This document shows positions 8,823-15,887 of a stretch of 64,000 bases of DNA, in pieces. Source of the stretch: Streptomyces sp. SJL17-4 (GTDB lineage: Bacteria > Actinomycetota > Actinomycetes > Streptomycetales > Streptomycetaceae); the NCBI RefSeq assembly GCF_036826855.1, contig NZ_CP104578.1:4623501-4687500 (forward strand), given 5' to 3'. The translations under genes and the position numbers were made by a program. Every line of letters starts with the position of its first letter. The first letter of the stretch is position 1. The notes under the pieces were generated by a model. That model saw only the letters and a program-made list of their open reading frames with translations. It did not search any database and was not told the origin of the DNA.

Positions 8823-9674
8823 ATGACCATCACCCGACGTCGTCGTGCGCTCAAGGGCGCGCTCGTCGCCACCGCCGTCGCGGTCGCCACGGCGACCGTG
8901 GCCGGCACGGCCTCCGCCGCCGGTGCGGAGCTGCCGGTGCAGCCCACCTTCGAGATGTACGGCGCCAACAAGCAGACCCAGGAACTCCAGGTCTGGTACC
9001 CCGTCGGCAACGGCAGCTTCGAGACCGTCGGACCGCTCGGCTACGTCGGCGACGTCGCCGACATCATCGTCGCCGACAACGACAACGACGGGCACGGCGA
9101 AGCCGAGTGGACCGTCTACAAGAACGGTCGGCTGGACTTCTGGTCGCCCGACAGCGGCTCCCAGGACACGGACGTCGTCGGCCGCGGCTGGAACATCTAC
9201 TCGACGATCCTCTCGCCGGGCAACATCGGCGGTGCCAAGGAGGCCGACCTGCTCGGTGTCGACAAGACCGGCGTGCTGTGGAGCTACCTCTCGTACCCGA
9301 ACGGCACCCTCACCACCCGCGTGCGGGTCGGCGGCGGCTGGAACACGTACAGCCAGATCGCGGGCCAGGGCGACCTGACCGGCGACGGCAAGCCCGACAT
9401 CGTCGCCCGCGACAAGACGGGTGTCCTCTGGCTCTACAAGGGCACGGGCAACTACCGGGCCCCCTTCACCGGCCGTACGAAGATCGGCGCCGGCTGGAAC
9501 ACGTACGACCGCGTGCTGTCGACCGGTGACATCGACCTCGACGGCAAGGCGGACCTGCTCGCCCGCAAGTCGAACGGCGACCTGTTCCGTTACCCGGGCA
9601 CGGGCAACGCCCTGGCCCCGTTCAAGGCGCCGATCCGGGTCGGCGGCGGCTACCAGAAGTTCAACCTCTTCTAA
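8823..9674 (+). CDS. secreted FG-GAP/VCBS repeat protein, copy 2
   Basis: 283 residues. The signal peptide (MTITRRRRALKGALVATAVA...) ends near ASA/AG, then FG-GAP blades follow with DLTGDGKPDIVARDKTGVLWLY and DIDLDGKADLLARKSNGDLFRY. It aligns with the preceding gene over nearly its full length, except that the charged Ala/Arg linker is missing. It also shares the CCCAGGGGGGAA ribosome-site block and ...CGACGTCG start-proximal bases. A tandem duplication with later divergence is the simple explanation. A terminator follows at 9728. Function unknown; probably cell-surface or secreted. Confidence 0.9.
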   Translation: MTITRRRRALKGALVATAVAVATATVAGTASAAGAELPVQPTFEMYGANKQTQELQVWYPVGNGSFETVGPLGYVGDVADIIVADNDNDGHGEAEWTVYKNGRLDFWSPDSGSQDTDVVGRGWNIYSTILSPGNIGGAKEADLLGVDKTGVLWSYLSYPNGTLTTRVRVGGGWNTYSQIAGQGDLTGDGKPDIVARDKTGVLWLYKGTGNYRAPFTGRTKIGAGWNTYDRVLSTGDIDLDGKADLLARKSNGDLFRYPGTGNALAPFKAPIRVGGGYQKFNLF

Positions 9675-9727
9675 GCGCACCCGTCCCACCCGTCCCACCC
9701 GTCCCACTGGTGTGGTGACCGCATGAC

Positions 9728-9771
9728 GGCGGCCCCGGCCCCGGCCTCGGAACTCCGAGCCCGGGGCCGCC
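9728..9771. terminator. terminator after FG-GAP pair
   Basis: GGCGGCCCCGG (9728-9738) pairs with CCGGGGCCGCC (9761-9771), with an inner CTCGG/CCGAG stem around AACT. Confidence 0.75.
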
Positions 9772-9814
9772 TCTTGTGCTCCCGAGGGCACGTGAAACCC
9801 CAACCGTCACAGTT

Positions 9815-9846
9815 TCTGGTCTAGACCTTGACAGGTCCAGACCAAT
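9815..9846 (+). promoter_or_regulatory. two adjacent DasR-type operators over chitinase -35
   Basis: TCTGGTCTAGACCTTG (9815-9830) and ACAGGTCCAGACCAAT (9831-9846) each match about 12-13 of 16 positions of the dre consensus ACTGGTCTAGACCAGT, as I recall it. A TTGACA hexamer (9828-9833) sits across their junction, so a bound repressor would block the -35 region. This fits the known direct repeats in Streptomyces chitinase promoters and induction by chitin-derived amino sugars. Confidence 0.8.
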
Positions 9847-9905
9847 AGCGATTCGCTGTGCTTCCCCATCCGGCTCCACCCGGCCCCACCCGGAAGGAAG
9901 TACGC

Positions 9906-10817
9906 ATGCTGCGTAAGTTGGTCACCTCACTGGCCGCGCTCTGTACGGCCGTCGGACTCGCCGTCCTCCTCCTCCCCACCGCCTCCGCCGGCGCGGCCGC
10001 CGCCTGCGCGGCCGCGTGGAACTCCTCCAGCGTCTACACGGGCGGGATGACGGCCTCGCACAACGGCCACAACTGGCAGGCCAAGTGGTGGACCCAGAAC
10101 GAGACTCCCGGCACGACCGGCGAGTGGGGCGTCTGGGCCGACCAGGGCGTCTGCGGCGGCGGGCCCACCACCCCGCCCACCACCCCGCCGCCGAGCTCCG
10201 GATTCGTGGTCTCCGAGGCCCAGTTCAACCAGATGTTCCCGAGCCGGAACCCCTTCTACACGTACGCGGGCCTCACCGCCGCCCTCAAGTCGTACCCCGG
10301 CTTCGCCAACACCGGCAGCGACACGGTGAAGAAGCAGGAGGCCGCGGCCTTCCTCGCGAACGTCTCCCACGAGACGGGCGGCCTCGTCCACATCGTCGAG
10401 CAGAACACGGCCAACTACCCGCACTACTGCGACGCGGGCCGGCCCTACGGCTGCCCCGCCGGCCAGGCCGCGTACTACGGCCGCGGTCCCATCCAGCTCT
10501 CCTGGAACTTCAACTACAAGGCCGCCGGTGACGCCCTCGGCATCGACCTGCTGAACAACCCCTGGCGCGTCGAGCAGGACCCGGCCGTCGCCATGATGAC
10601 CGGCCTCTGGTACTGGAACACCCAGAGCGGCCCCGGCACGATGACCGCCCACAACGCCATGGTCAACGGCGCAGGATTCGGCCAGACCATCTGGGCGATC
10701 AACGGCAGCCTGGAGTGCAACGGCGGCAACCCGGCCCAGGTCCAGAGCCGGGTCACCAAGTACCAGCAGTTCACCCAGATCCTGGGCGTCCCCGCCGGGG
10801 CGAACCTGTACTGCTGA
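9906..10817 (+). CDS. secreted family 19 chitinase with chitin-binding module
   Basis: 303 residues, secreted endochitinase. A signal peptide (residues 1-30 or so) is followed by a type 5/12 carbohydrate-binding module (about 34-83, AWNSSSVYTGG ... QAKWWTQNETPG ... WGVWADQGVC), a Pro/Thr linker and a GH19 catalytic domain. Catalytic acids are Glu156 in SHETGG and Glu165 nine residues later. YYGRGPIQLSWNFNY and ATWAING-like motifs complete the fold. The ATG has GGAAGGAA upstream. Two DasR-type boxes in the promoter indicate control by N-acetylglucosamine metabolism. The gene is complete and converges on the DUF397 gene, with 4 bp between their stop codons. Confidence 0.96.
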   Translation: MLRKLVTSLAALCTAVGLAVLLLPTASAGAAAACAAAWNSSSVYTGGMTASHNGHNWQAKWWTQNETPGTTGEWGVWADQGVCGGGPTTPPTTPPPSSGFVVSEAQFNQMFPSRNPFYTYAGLTAALKSYPGFANTGSDTVKKQEAAAFLANVSHETGGLVHIVEQNTANYPHYCDAGRPYGCPAGQAAYYGRGPIQLSWNFNYKAAGDALGIDLLNNPWRVEQDPAVAMMTGLWYWNTQSGPGTMTAHNAMVNGAGFGQTIWAINGSLECNGGNPAQVQSRVTKYQQFTQILGVPAGANLYC

Positions 10818-10821
10818 TCAG

Positions 10822-11058
10822 CTACTGCCAGGCGACAAAGGCGGCCCAGGCGGCGGGCTCCACGGTGAACGTGGGCCCGTCGCTCTGCTTCGAGTCGCGG
10901 AGGTGGACGGCGTGGGGGCAGGTGGCTACCTCTACGCAGTTGCCGCCCCCGCCGTCGCTGTACGAGGACTTGTGCCAGTCGAAGGCAACCTCGACGCAGC
11001 TGCCGCCACCGCTGTCGCTGTAGCTGGACTTGAACCAGTGCAGGGTGTTGTCGTTCAT
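10822..11058 (-). CDS. DUF397 protein with duplicated N-terminal motif
   Basis: 78 residues. The DUF397 core (WHKSSYS ... GGNCVEVA ... VHLRDSKQSDGP ... W..F) is preceded by a second copy of its first motif (HWFKSSYSDSGGGSCVEVAF), so the KSSYS-to-CVEVA block occurs twice in series. The ATG overlaps the stop codon of the upstream HTH gene by 4 bp, which implies coupled translation. DUF397 proteins pair with DUF5753/WhiJ-like regulators in Streptomyces development, probably as small partners or antagonists; their biochemical role is not settled. Confidence 0.88.
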   Translation of the reverse strand: MNDNTLHWFKSSYSDSGGGSCVEVAFDWHKSSYSDGGGGNCVEVATCPHAVHLRDSKQSDGPTFTVEPAAWAAFVAWQ

Positions 11059-11903
11059 CTCCGTGCTCCCGCCAACTCCTCGATGAGACCCAGCGACCGG
11101 CGCGGATCCAGGGCCTGTGCCCGGATCTTCGCATACCGCTGCCGATGCGTACTGACCTTCGCTCGGTCGGTGATCAGCAGGCTCTCCCCCTGGATCTCCA
11201 GGAAGGTCACGTGGTCGTGAGCCGGTGTCTCGACGATCTCCAGAGTGCCTCGATCGCCCGCGTAAGGGCCCCCCAGCCCCGCGTCCAACGGGAGCACCTG
11301 AAGGTTCACGTTCGTCCTCCGGGCGCACTCCGCCAAGTACGCCAACTGCTCGCGCATGATCTCCTCACTGCCGATCGGCCGCCGCAGCACCGACTCGTCG
11401 AGGACCAGCTCGATCTCGCACACCGGCTTCCGGTCGAACAGCACCTTCCGTGCCATCCGGGCGACGACCAGCTCCTCGACCCGTTCCGCCGTCGGCTCCG
11501 GGTGACCGCCCGCAATCAACGCCCGCGCGTACGCCTCCGTCTGGAACAACCCATGGACGACGTGGTTCGCGTACAGCCACAGCGCCACCGCCTTCTGCTC
11601 GATCGGCGCGTAGCCCCGGAACTGCTCCGGGAGTTTCTCCAGCCGTACGAGCTCCCGCATCTCCTCGAAGATGCCCGTCCCGCCGCCCAGGACACGTTCG
11701 AGCTGGACGAGCATGTCGTCGCTCACAGGGTGCAGGAACCGTTCCATCGCGCTGATCGCCGCGCCGGTGAAGCCCATCTCCCCGCCCAGCTGTTCCTGCG
11801 TGAGTCCCTTCCTGAGCCGCATTCTCTTCGCCACCGTCGCCGCCATCCGCGCCGCAGGACCCACCGGTTCCTTGTTCTCTTCTCGCGCCATCGCGATCCC
11901 CAT
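11055..11903 (-). CDS. WhiJ-like XRE/DUF5753 regulator
   Basis: 282 residues. The XRE-type HTH near residues 25-80 (RMRLRKGLTQEQLGGEMGFTGAAISAMERF) is followed by the DUF5753 domain (IEQKAVALWLYANHVVHGLFQTEAYARALI ... VLRRPIGS ... VQVLPLDAG-like ... SLLI). It probably binds DNA in the cytosol and works with the coupled DUF397 product downstream, like the whiJ-type modules of Streptomyces. An ATG 12 bp further in (11891) has GGGG upstream and may be the true start. A 10-bp direct repeat just upstream (11911-11930) is a candidate operator. Confidence 0.9.
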   Translation of the reverse strand: MGIAMAREENKEPVGPAARMAATVAKRMRLRKGLTQEQLGGEMGFTGAAISAMERFLHPVSDDMLVQLERVLGGGTGIFEEMRELVRLEKLPEQFRGYAPIEQKAVALWLYANHVVHGLFQTEAYARALIAGGHPEPTAERVEELVVARMARKVLFDRKPVCEIELVLDESVLRRPIGSEEIMREQLAYLAECARRTNVNLQVLPLDAGLGGPYAGDRGTLEIVETPAHDHVTFLEIQGESLLITDRAKVSTHRQRYAKIRAQALDPRRSLGLIEELAGARR

Positions 11904-11908
11904 TCGAA

Positions 11909-11936
11909 CTCAACCGGTCTCAACCGGTCTCAACTG
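11909..11936. promoter_or_regulatory. direct repeat, candidate operator of WhiJ-like gene
   Basis: CAACCGGTCT occurs twice back-to-back (11911-11920, 11921-11930) and is followed by CAACTG. Each copy contains the palindrome ACCGGT. It lies 5-30 bp before the regulator's start, in the divergent region. Confidence 0.45.
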
Positions 11937-12074
11937 CTCCCCGCCGAATTCGACTGCATTCAAGGTGCGTTGACGCAGGTCGAGGGGATAGCGACGCACC
12001 GTCAGCAATCGTGGAAAACGCTAGCGTCGGCGCGGGAACATGTCCCTGTGAATGAAGAGAATCGGGAAGTAAAC

Positions 12075-12464
12075 GTGGATTGGATTCCTGTTTCCGGATT
12101 CCAACTCCGTAAGGCGGGAGTGCAATTCGACGCCGTTCGGGTCGACGGCGACGAGGGGCGGCGGCTCGCCGACTGGATAGAGGTACTCACGGGTGGCGAC
12201 CCGGGGCCGGTCGTGATCGAGGCGAACGGGCGGCGCGGGGTCTACTTCCTCGTCCCGCCGGGGTCGACGGCGCGGAAGGCGTGGCCGCGCGGGGTGACCT
12301 GGTTCAACGCGGGACCGGCTCACGTGAGTTACGTACCGGTGCCCGCGTTGACGGGACGGACGTGGCCGCTGTCCTGGCGCTTCCCGCCGACGAGTCCCGA
12401 CCGGTTCGTTCACCCGCTGTTGCTGCGGAGCGCCGTGACCGAGCTGTTCAGCGCCGTGTCTTGA
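12075..12464 (+). CDS. conserved hypothetical protein beside WhiJ-like regulator
   Basis: About 129 residues from GTG 12075, which has GGGAAG five bases upstream; an in-frame GTG at 12048 would add nine residues. It is a single soluble domain with GFQLRKAGVQFDAVRVDGDEGRRLADW, a Gly-rich turn and VYFLVPPGSTARKAWPRGV, and has no signal peptide or membrane segment. I do not recognise a function; such proteins often neighbour WhiJ/DUF397 loci. Its last 17 bp overlap the convergent membrane-protein gene. The first codons are AT-richer than the surroundings. Confidence 0.7.
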   Translation: MDWIPVSGFQLRKAGVQFDAVRVDGDEGRRLADWIEVLTGGDPGPVVIEANGRRGVYFLVPPGSTARKAWPRGVTWFNAGPAHVSYVPVPALTGRTWPLSWRFPPTSPDRFVHPLLLRSAVTELFSAVS

Positions 12465-13341
12465 TCACCCAGATCAGCGCCAGGATCGGGGTCGGAGAGG
12501 CGAGGAGGGCGTAGAGCTGGTCGCGGCCGGCCAGCTGGAACTCCAGGGCCATCGGCAGGAGCAGGACGAGGCCGGTGAGCAGGAGGCCGAGCGCGGGGAG
12601 GTGGACGACGGGGCTGAACCGGCGCAGCTCGTGCAGGTCGTCCTTGTCCATCTGGGACTTCATGCCGATCGCGGCGACCAGGAGGAACGGGCTCACGAAG
12701 ACGAGCACGAAGAGACTCACGAACCGGCCCGTCCGGTCGCGTTCGCCGTTCTCGGTCACGGGTGTGCCGGGGTCGCGGGGCGCGAAGTGGACGTCCACCT
12801 TCATGCCGGGCACGGGCGGCTTGTGGCGGGTGTACATGCCCCGGACGGTGACCTCGCGCGGGCCGGATTCGTACGGGATCCGCAGGGTGAGGTCGGTGTA
12901 GTAGTGCGGGTCCTGGTCCTCGTTGCCCGGGTTGAAACGGGGCTCGGCGGCGAGGCGGACGACGGTGACCTCGTACTCGCCGTATCCGACCCGCTCCAGG
13001 CGCTCGGTCTCGCGGCCGTAGGAACTGCTGACGGTGAAGCCCGTGAGGACGGCGGCGAGGGCGGCGAGGGGGATGCCGAAGGCGAACAGGTAGGGCAGGA
13101 CGGGGTTCGGGCGCCGGGTCTCGACGTACCGCTTGGAGAGCGGGCCGTCGGCGCGGGCCCGGTAGGAGGCGACGACCCAGGCCACGGCGCAGAGCACGGC
13201 GAGGCCGGCGAGGGCCAGCTCGGGTATGAGCGGCGGATACGGGGAGACGGCCCACAGGGAGGCGGCGACGGCGGCCACCCCGCTGAGAACCATGCCCCAG
13301 CCGGTCAGGGTGGTGGCGGCACTGCGGCCTGGCGTGCTCAT
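12448..13341 (-). CDS. DUF3592-like membrane protein
   Basis: About 297 residues with five predicted membrane segments (GWGMVLSGVAAVAASLW, LALAGLAVLCAVAWVVA, YLFAFGIPLAALAAVL, FVSLFVLVFVSPFLLVAAIG, ALGLLLTGLVLLLPMA). A soluble loop (EYEVTVVRLAAEPRFN...YYTDLTLRIPY...VDVHFAPRDPG) resembles the DUF3592 beta-domain. The ATG at 13341 gives a compact N terminus; another ATG at 13353 is in frame. No clear ribosome site is visible. Function unknown. Confidence 0.75.
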   Translation of the reverse strand: MSTPGRSAATTLTGWGMVLSGVAAVAASLWAVSPYPPLIPELALAGLAVLCAVAWVVASYRARADGPLSKRYVETRRPNPVLPYLFAFGIPLAALAAVLTGFTVSSSYGRETERLERVGYGEYEVTVVRLAAEPRFNPGNEDQDPHYYTDLTLRIPYESGPREVTVRGMYTRHKPPVPGMKVDVHFAPRDPGTPVTENGERDRTGRFVSLFVLVFVSPFLLVAAIGMKSQMDKDDLHELRRFSPVVHLPALGLLLTGLVLLLPMALEFQLAGRDQLYALLASPTPILALIWVIKTRR

Positions 13342-13454
13342 GGCGCGCAGCATAGGCGGCGCCCGTGACGCTGCCTCCGCGGGCCGCTCTCCCCGTCCCG
13401 ATCCGCCGGACACGCCTACCCCCTAGGCCGGCGGGGGACCCCTGGGAGGACACC

Positions 13455-13811
13455 GTGAGCACAGAGCCCGAGCACGGCGGAGAGCGGATTCCGCGTCCCG
13501 AGCGCACCCCCGACGCGTTGCGCGTCGCGCTTGCCCGCATTGCTCCCCACCGGCTGGCGGAGATGGAGCAGCAGAAGAACGAGGCCTTCTCCCTGGCCGC
13601 CGCGCACGACACCCTCGGGCCCCTGCACGGCTGGATCGGCGTCTGGGCCCGCGAGGTGGAGATCGAGCGGCGGTACGACCTCTCCACGCGCCGCCGCTCC
13701 GCGCTGGACACGCTCCACCGTACGAGCGGCAGGGCCGACCCGGCCTTCCGGGAAGCGATGGACGAACTGCGTGCGGTCGAGGCCGAGGCCACGCGGGCGG
13801 TGTCCGAGTGA
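13455..13811 (+). CDS. DUF6247-like protein, probable antitoxin
   Basis: 118 residues from a GTG preceded by GGGAGGA. The helical, charged core (PDALRVALARIAPHRLAEMEQQKNEAFSLA ... GWIGVWAREVEIERRYDLSTRRR) matches what I recall of DUF6247 proteins, which occur upstream of small toxin-like genes. Its stop overlaps the GTG of the next gene by 4 bp (GTGA), the usual toxin-antitoxin arrangement. That next gene is interrupted by an IS200/IS605 element, so this gene may now be an orphan antitoxin. The assignment as antitoxin is inferred from architecture. Confidence 0.7.
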   Translation: MSTEPEHGGERIPRPERTPDALRVALARIAPHRLAEMEQQKNEAFSLAAAHDTLGPLHGWIGVWAREVEIERRYDLSTRRRSALDTLHRTSGRADPAFREAMDELRAVEAEATRAVSE

Positions 13812-14011
13812 GCCGGCGCTGGGAGTACGACCCCGATGAGGAGTACGTCGTCGGCGGTGCGCCACCTGCCTTCGTCGCCGAGGTGGAGAAGCGGGCCGAC
13901 GAGCTGGTGAGGGCCGCCGAGGCCTTCTACCTGGACGGCTCCACGTACCAGGGCGAGGGCCCGAAGGGGAACGACGCGTTCGTTCCCGGCGGCATGTTCA
14001 GCGGGATCTAG
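13808..14011 (+). pseudogene. 5' part of toxin-like gene, cut by IS200/IS605
   Basis: The intact part encodes 64 residues, MSRRWEYDPDEEY... to ...FVPGGMF (through 13999), then runs into the element and stops at 14011. If 14001-15771 is removed, the frame continues at 15772 with TYLVLPRHECVYLRQVTYW and a TGA at 15828-15830. That gives an 83-residue protein whose end (LVLPRHExVYLxQVTY) resembles RelE/ParE-type toxin C termini. The reading frame is preserved exactly across the excision, so the split is well supported; the toxin identity is inferred. Confidence 0.8.
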
Positions 14012-14019
14012 CGAGGAAC

Positions 14020-14039
14020 CCCGGGCCTTCGGGCCCGGG
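14020..14039. repeat. left-end subterminal hairpin of the IS
   Basis: Perfect 8-bp stem CCCGGGCC/GGCCCGGG around TTCG, 20 bp inside the inferred left end. It is the probable TnpA recognition hairpin. Confidence 0.8.
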
Positions 14040-14074
14040 AGGAATCGCTTCTCTGGGCTGCTCTGACGTGCAGG

Positions 14075-14503
14075 TCACGACGGACGTTTCTGCTGCTCGA
14101 TGTACTCCTTGATGACGGACAACGGTGCCCCGCCACAGGAAGCCGCGAAGTATGAGGGTGACCAGAAGTGTGCCCCCCACAGGTACTTGCGAATGTGGTC
14201 GGGGTACTCCTGGCGGAGCCTGCGGGCGGAGACGCCCTTGAGGGAGCCCACCAGCTTGGAGATGGACACCTTGGGCGGGTAATGCACGAGCAGGTGGACG
14301 TGGTCACGCTCACCGTTGAACTCGACCAGCTCCGTTTCGAAGTCCGCGCAGACGGACCGCATGACTTCCTCGCAGCGCCGAAGGATCTCGTCGGTGAAGG
14401 GGCCGCGCCGGTATTTCGGCGTGAAGACCAAGTGCGCGTGGAGGGTGTAGACGACCGTGCGACCCCTGCGAATGTTGGGGTTTGGTTCCCATCGTGGTGA
14501 CAT
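14075..14503 (-). CDS. tnpA: IS200/IS605 Y1 transposase TnpA
   Basis: 142-residue HUH-superfamily single-strand transposase. The HUH motif is His68-Val-His70 in RDHVHLLVHYPP, and the catalytic Tyr is Tyr134 in VIKEYIEQQ. SYFAASCGGAPL matches the family block before the Tyr helix. Length and motifs are normal, so it looks active. It would nick and rejoin the single-stranded ends using the subterminal hairpins. Its ATG lies only 17 bp from the divergent tnpB start, so each promoter must overlap the other gene's beginning. Confidence 0.95.
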   Translation of the reverse strand: MSPRWEPNPNIRRGRTVVYTLHAHLVFTPKYRRGPFTDEILRRCEEVMRSVCADFETELVEFNGERDHVHLLVHYPPKVSISKLVGSLKGVSARRLRQEYPDHIRKYLWGAHFWSPSYFAASCGGAPLSVIKEYIEQQKRPS

Positions 14504-14520
14504 AGATCAACTGTAGTACG

Positions 14521-15690
14521 ATGGCTCGCGTGAAGATCGTCGTGCAGGTCAAGCTGATGCCGGATGTCGCACAGGCATCGGCCATCGGTGCGACGCTGCG
14601 CACGGTCAACGACCGGGCCAACTGGGTTTCCGGTGTGGCGTTCGAGCACGGTGTGCCGCGCGAGTACGAGCTGCGGAAGCACACCTACGCGGAGCTGAAA
14701 GCCTCCGGTCTCGGGGCGCAGGCGGCCCAGCACACGATCAAGAAGGTGCGGGACGCTTACACGACGTTGAAGGCGAACATCCGGGCCGGGAACCTCGGCA
14801 AGCCCGGATCGAAGCGCAGGGTCAAGGCGGAGTCGAAGCCGGTCACGTTCCGCCCGGACTCGGCACAGCCGTACGACGACCGTTGCCTGTCCTGGCAGTA
14901 CGACACGCGGACCGTCAGTATCTGGACTACCGCCGGTCGCTTGAAGAACGTGCGCTTCGCCTGCTCCGCAGGCGCGCTCAAGACGCTGCGCGAGTACCGC
15001 AAGGGCGAGTCGGATCTGATCGAACGCGACGGCGTGTTCTACCTGATCGCGGTGTGCGAGGTCCCCGAGGGCCCGGTCAACGAGAACCCGTCCGGGTTCA
15101 TCGGCGTGGACCTCGGGATCGTCAACATCGCCACCACATCAACCGGTTACCGGGCTGCCGGGCGCGGCTTGAACCGGCATCGAAAGCGGCAGCTCGACCT
15201 GCGCCGTAAGTTGCAGGCCAAGGGCACGCAGTCCGCCAAACGGCGGCTCAAGCACCGCAGCCGCAAGGAAGCGCGGCACGCCGCGAACATCAACCACATC
15301 ATCTCGAAGAAGATCGTCACCACCGCTGAACGCACCGGTCGCGGTATCGCCCTGGAAGACCTCACGGGCATCCGCGACCGGGTACGGCTCCGTAAGGACC
15401 AGCGGGCACAACTGCATTCATGGAGCTTCCACCAGCTCGGCTCCTTCCTTGAGTACAAGGCACGCCGGGCCGGGGTTCCGCTGGTGTACGTCGATCCGTC
15501 GTACACCAGCCGGCAATGCTCCGAGTGCGGGCACATCGACCGGAAGAACCGAGTCGACCAGGCAACGTTCGCGTGCCGCGCCTGCGGCGTCACCATGCAC
15601 GCGGACGACAACGCGTCCCACAACATCGACCGCAAGGGCGAAGCCGTGTGGACCGCGGGGCGTGAGTCACGCGTCCCAGCCACCCCATAG
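14521..15690 (+). CDS. tnpB: RNA-guided nuclease TnpB of IS200/IS605
   Basis: 389 residues. The RuvC-like triad is intact: Asp197 in FIGVDLGIVNIA, Glu279 in GIALEDLTGI and Asp362 in MHADDNASHNI. A zinc ribbon has CSECGH (Cys333, Cys336) and CRACG (Cys352, Cys355). TnpB proteins are programmable nucleases guided by an RNA from the element's right end, cutting DNA next to a motif like the element's left flank, and so help element retention. Nothing is truncated. The right-end RNA should run through the tnpB 3' end to about 15771. Confidence 0.95.
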   Translation: MARVKIVVQVKLMPDVAQASAIGATLRTVNDRANWVSGVAFEHGVPREYELRKHTYAELKASGLGAQAAQHTIKKVRDAYTTLKANIRAGNLGKPGSKRRVKAESKPVTFRPDSAQPYDDRCLSWQYDTRTVSIWTTAGRLKNVRFACSAGALKTLREYRKGESDLIERDGVFYLIAVCEVPEGPVNENPSGFIGVDLGIVNIATTSTGYRAAGRGLNRHRKRQLDLRRKLQAKGTQSAKRRLKHRSRKEARHAANINHIISKKIVTTAERTGRGIALEDLTGIRDRVRLRKDQRAQLHSWSFHQLGSFLEYKARRAGVPLVYVDPSYTSRQCSECGHIDRKNRVDQATFACRACGVTMHADDNASHNIDRKGEAVWTAGRESRVPATP

Positions 15691-15771
15691 GTGGCCTGGA
15701 CGGAGGAGGCCACACCACAGCCAGTGGCGCCCTACCTCCAAGCCCGGTCGTTCACGGCCGGGTCAAGTTGA
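15691..15771 (+). ncRNA. predicted right-end guide RNA (omega/reRNA) scaffold
   Basis: Downstream of tnpB are two stem-loops: GTGGCCT/AGGCCAC (15691-15697, 15707-15713) and CCCGGTCG/CGGCCGGG (15743-15762). In this family the guide RNA comes from the tnpB 3' end plus the right end, with the guide taken from flanking DNA. Here the guide would begin at 15772 with CCTACCTCGTCC. This is inferred from family knowledge; the 5' end and processing cannot be seen. Confidence 0.55.
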
Positions 15772-15830
15772 CCTACCTCGTCCTGCCCCGGCACGAGTGC
15801 GTCTACCTCCGGCAGGTCACCTACTGGTGA
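15772..15830 (+). pseudogene. 3' part of IS-split toxin-like gene
   Basis: Nineteen codons TYLVLPRHECVYLRQVTYW plus stop. They join in frame to 13808-14000 when the IS is removed (193 + 59 bp = 84 codons including stop). There is no start codon or ribosome site of its own. Confidence 0.78.
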
Positions 15831-15863
15831 GCCGCTCGGGCGATTGCGGCCCACCTGTGTGCA

Positions 15864-15887
15864 TGCAACCATGCATGCATGGTTGCA
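15864..15887. promoter_or_regulatory. 24-bp perfect palindrome over vapB start codon
   Basis: TGCAACCATGCA is followed directly by its exact complement, with no spacer. The ATG of the antitoxin gene (15879-15881) is inside the right half. Ribbon-helix-helix antitoxins bind palindromes to repress their own operon, so this is a strong operator candidate. No Shine-Dalgarno sequence precedes the ATG. Confidence 0.75.

Larger units (their letters stand above)
14001..15771. mobile_element. complete IS200/IS605-family insertion sequence (1771 bp)
   Basis: The element contains divergent tnpA (left) and tnpB (right). The left end carries a hairpin (CCCGGGCC-TTCG-GGCCCGGG, 14020-14039). The right end carries CCCGGTCG-TTCA-CGGCCGGG (15743-15762). 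Ends were set by requiring the interrupted gene to be restored: left flank ...GTTCA (13996-14000), right end ...GTTGA (15767-15771). The similarity of these pentamers fits the paired cleavage sites of Y1 transposases. As expected for the family, there is no target duplication and no terminal inverted repeat. Confidence 0.88.
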
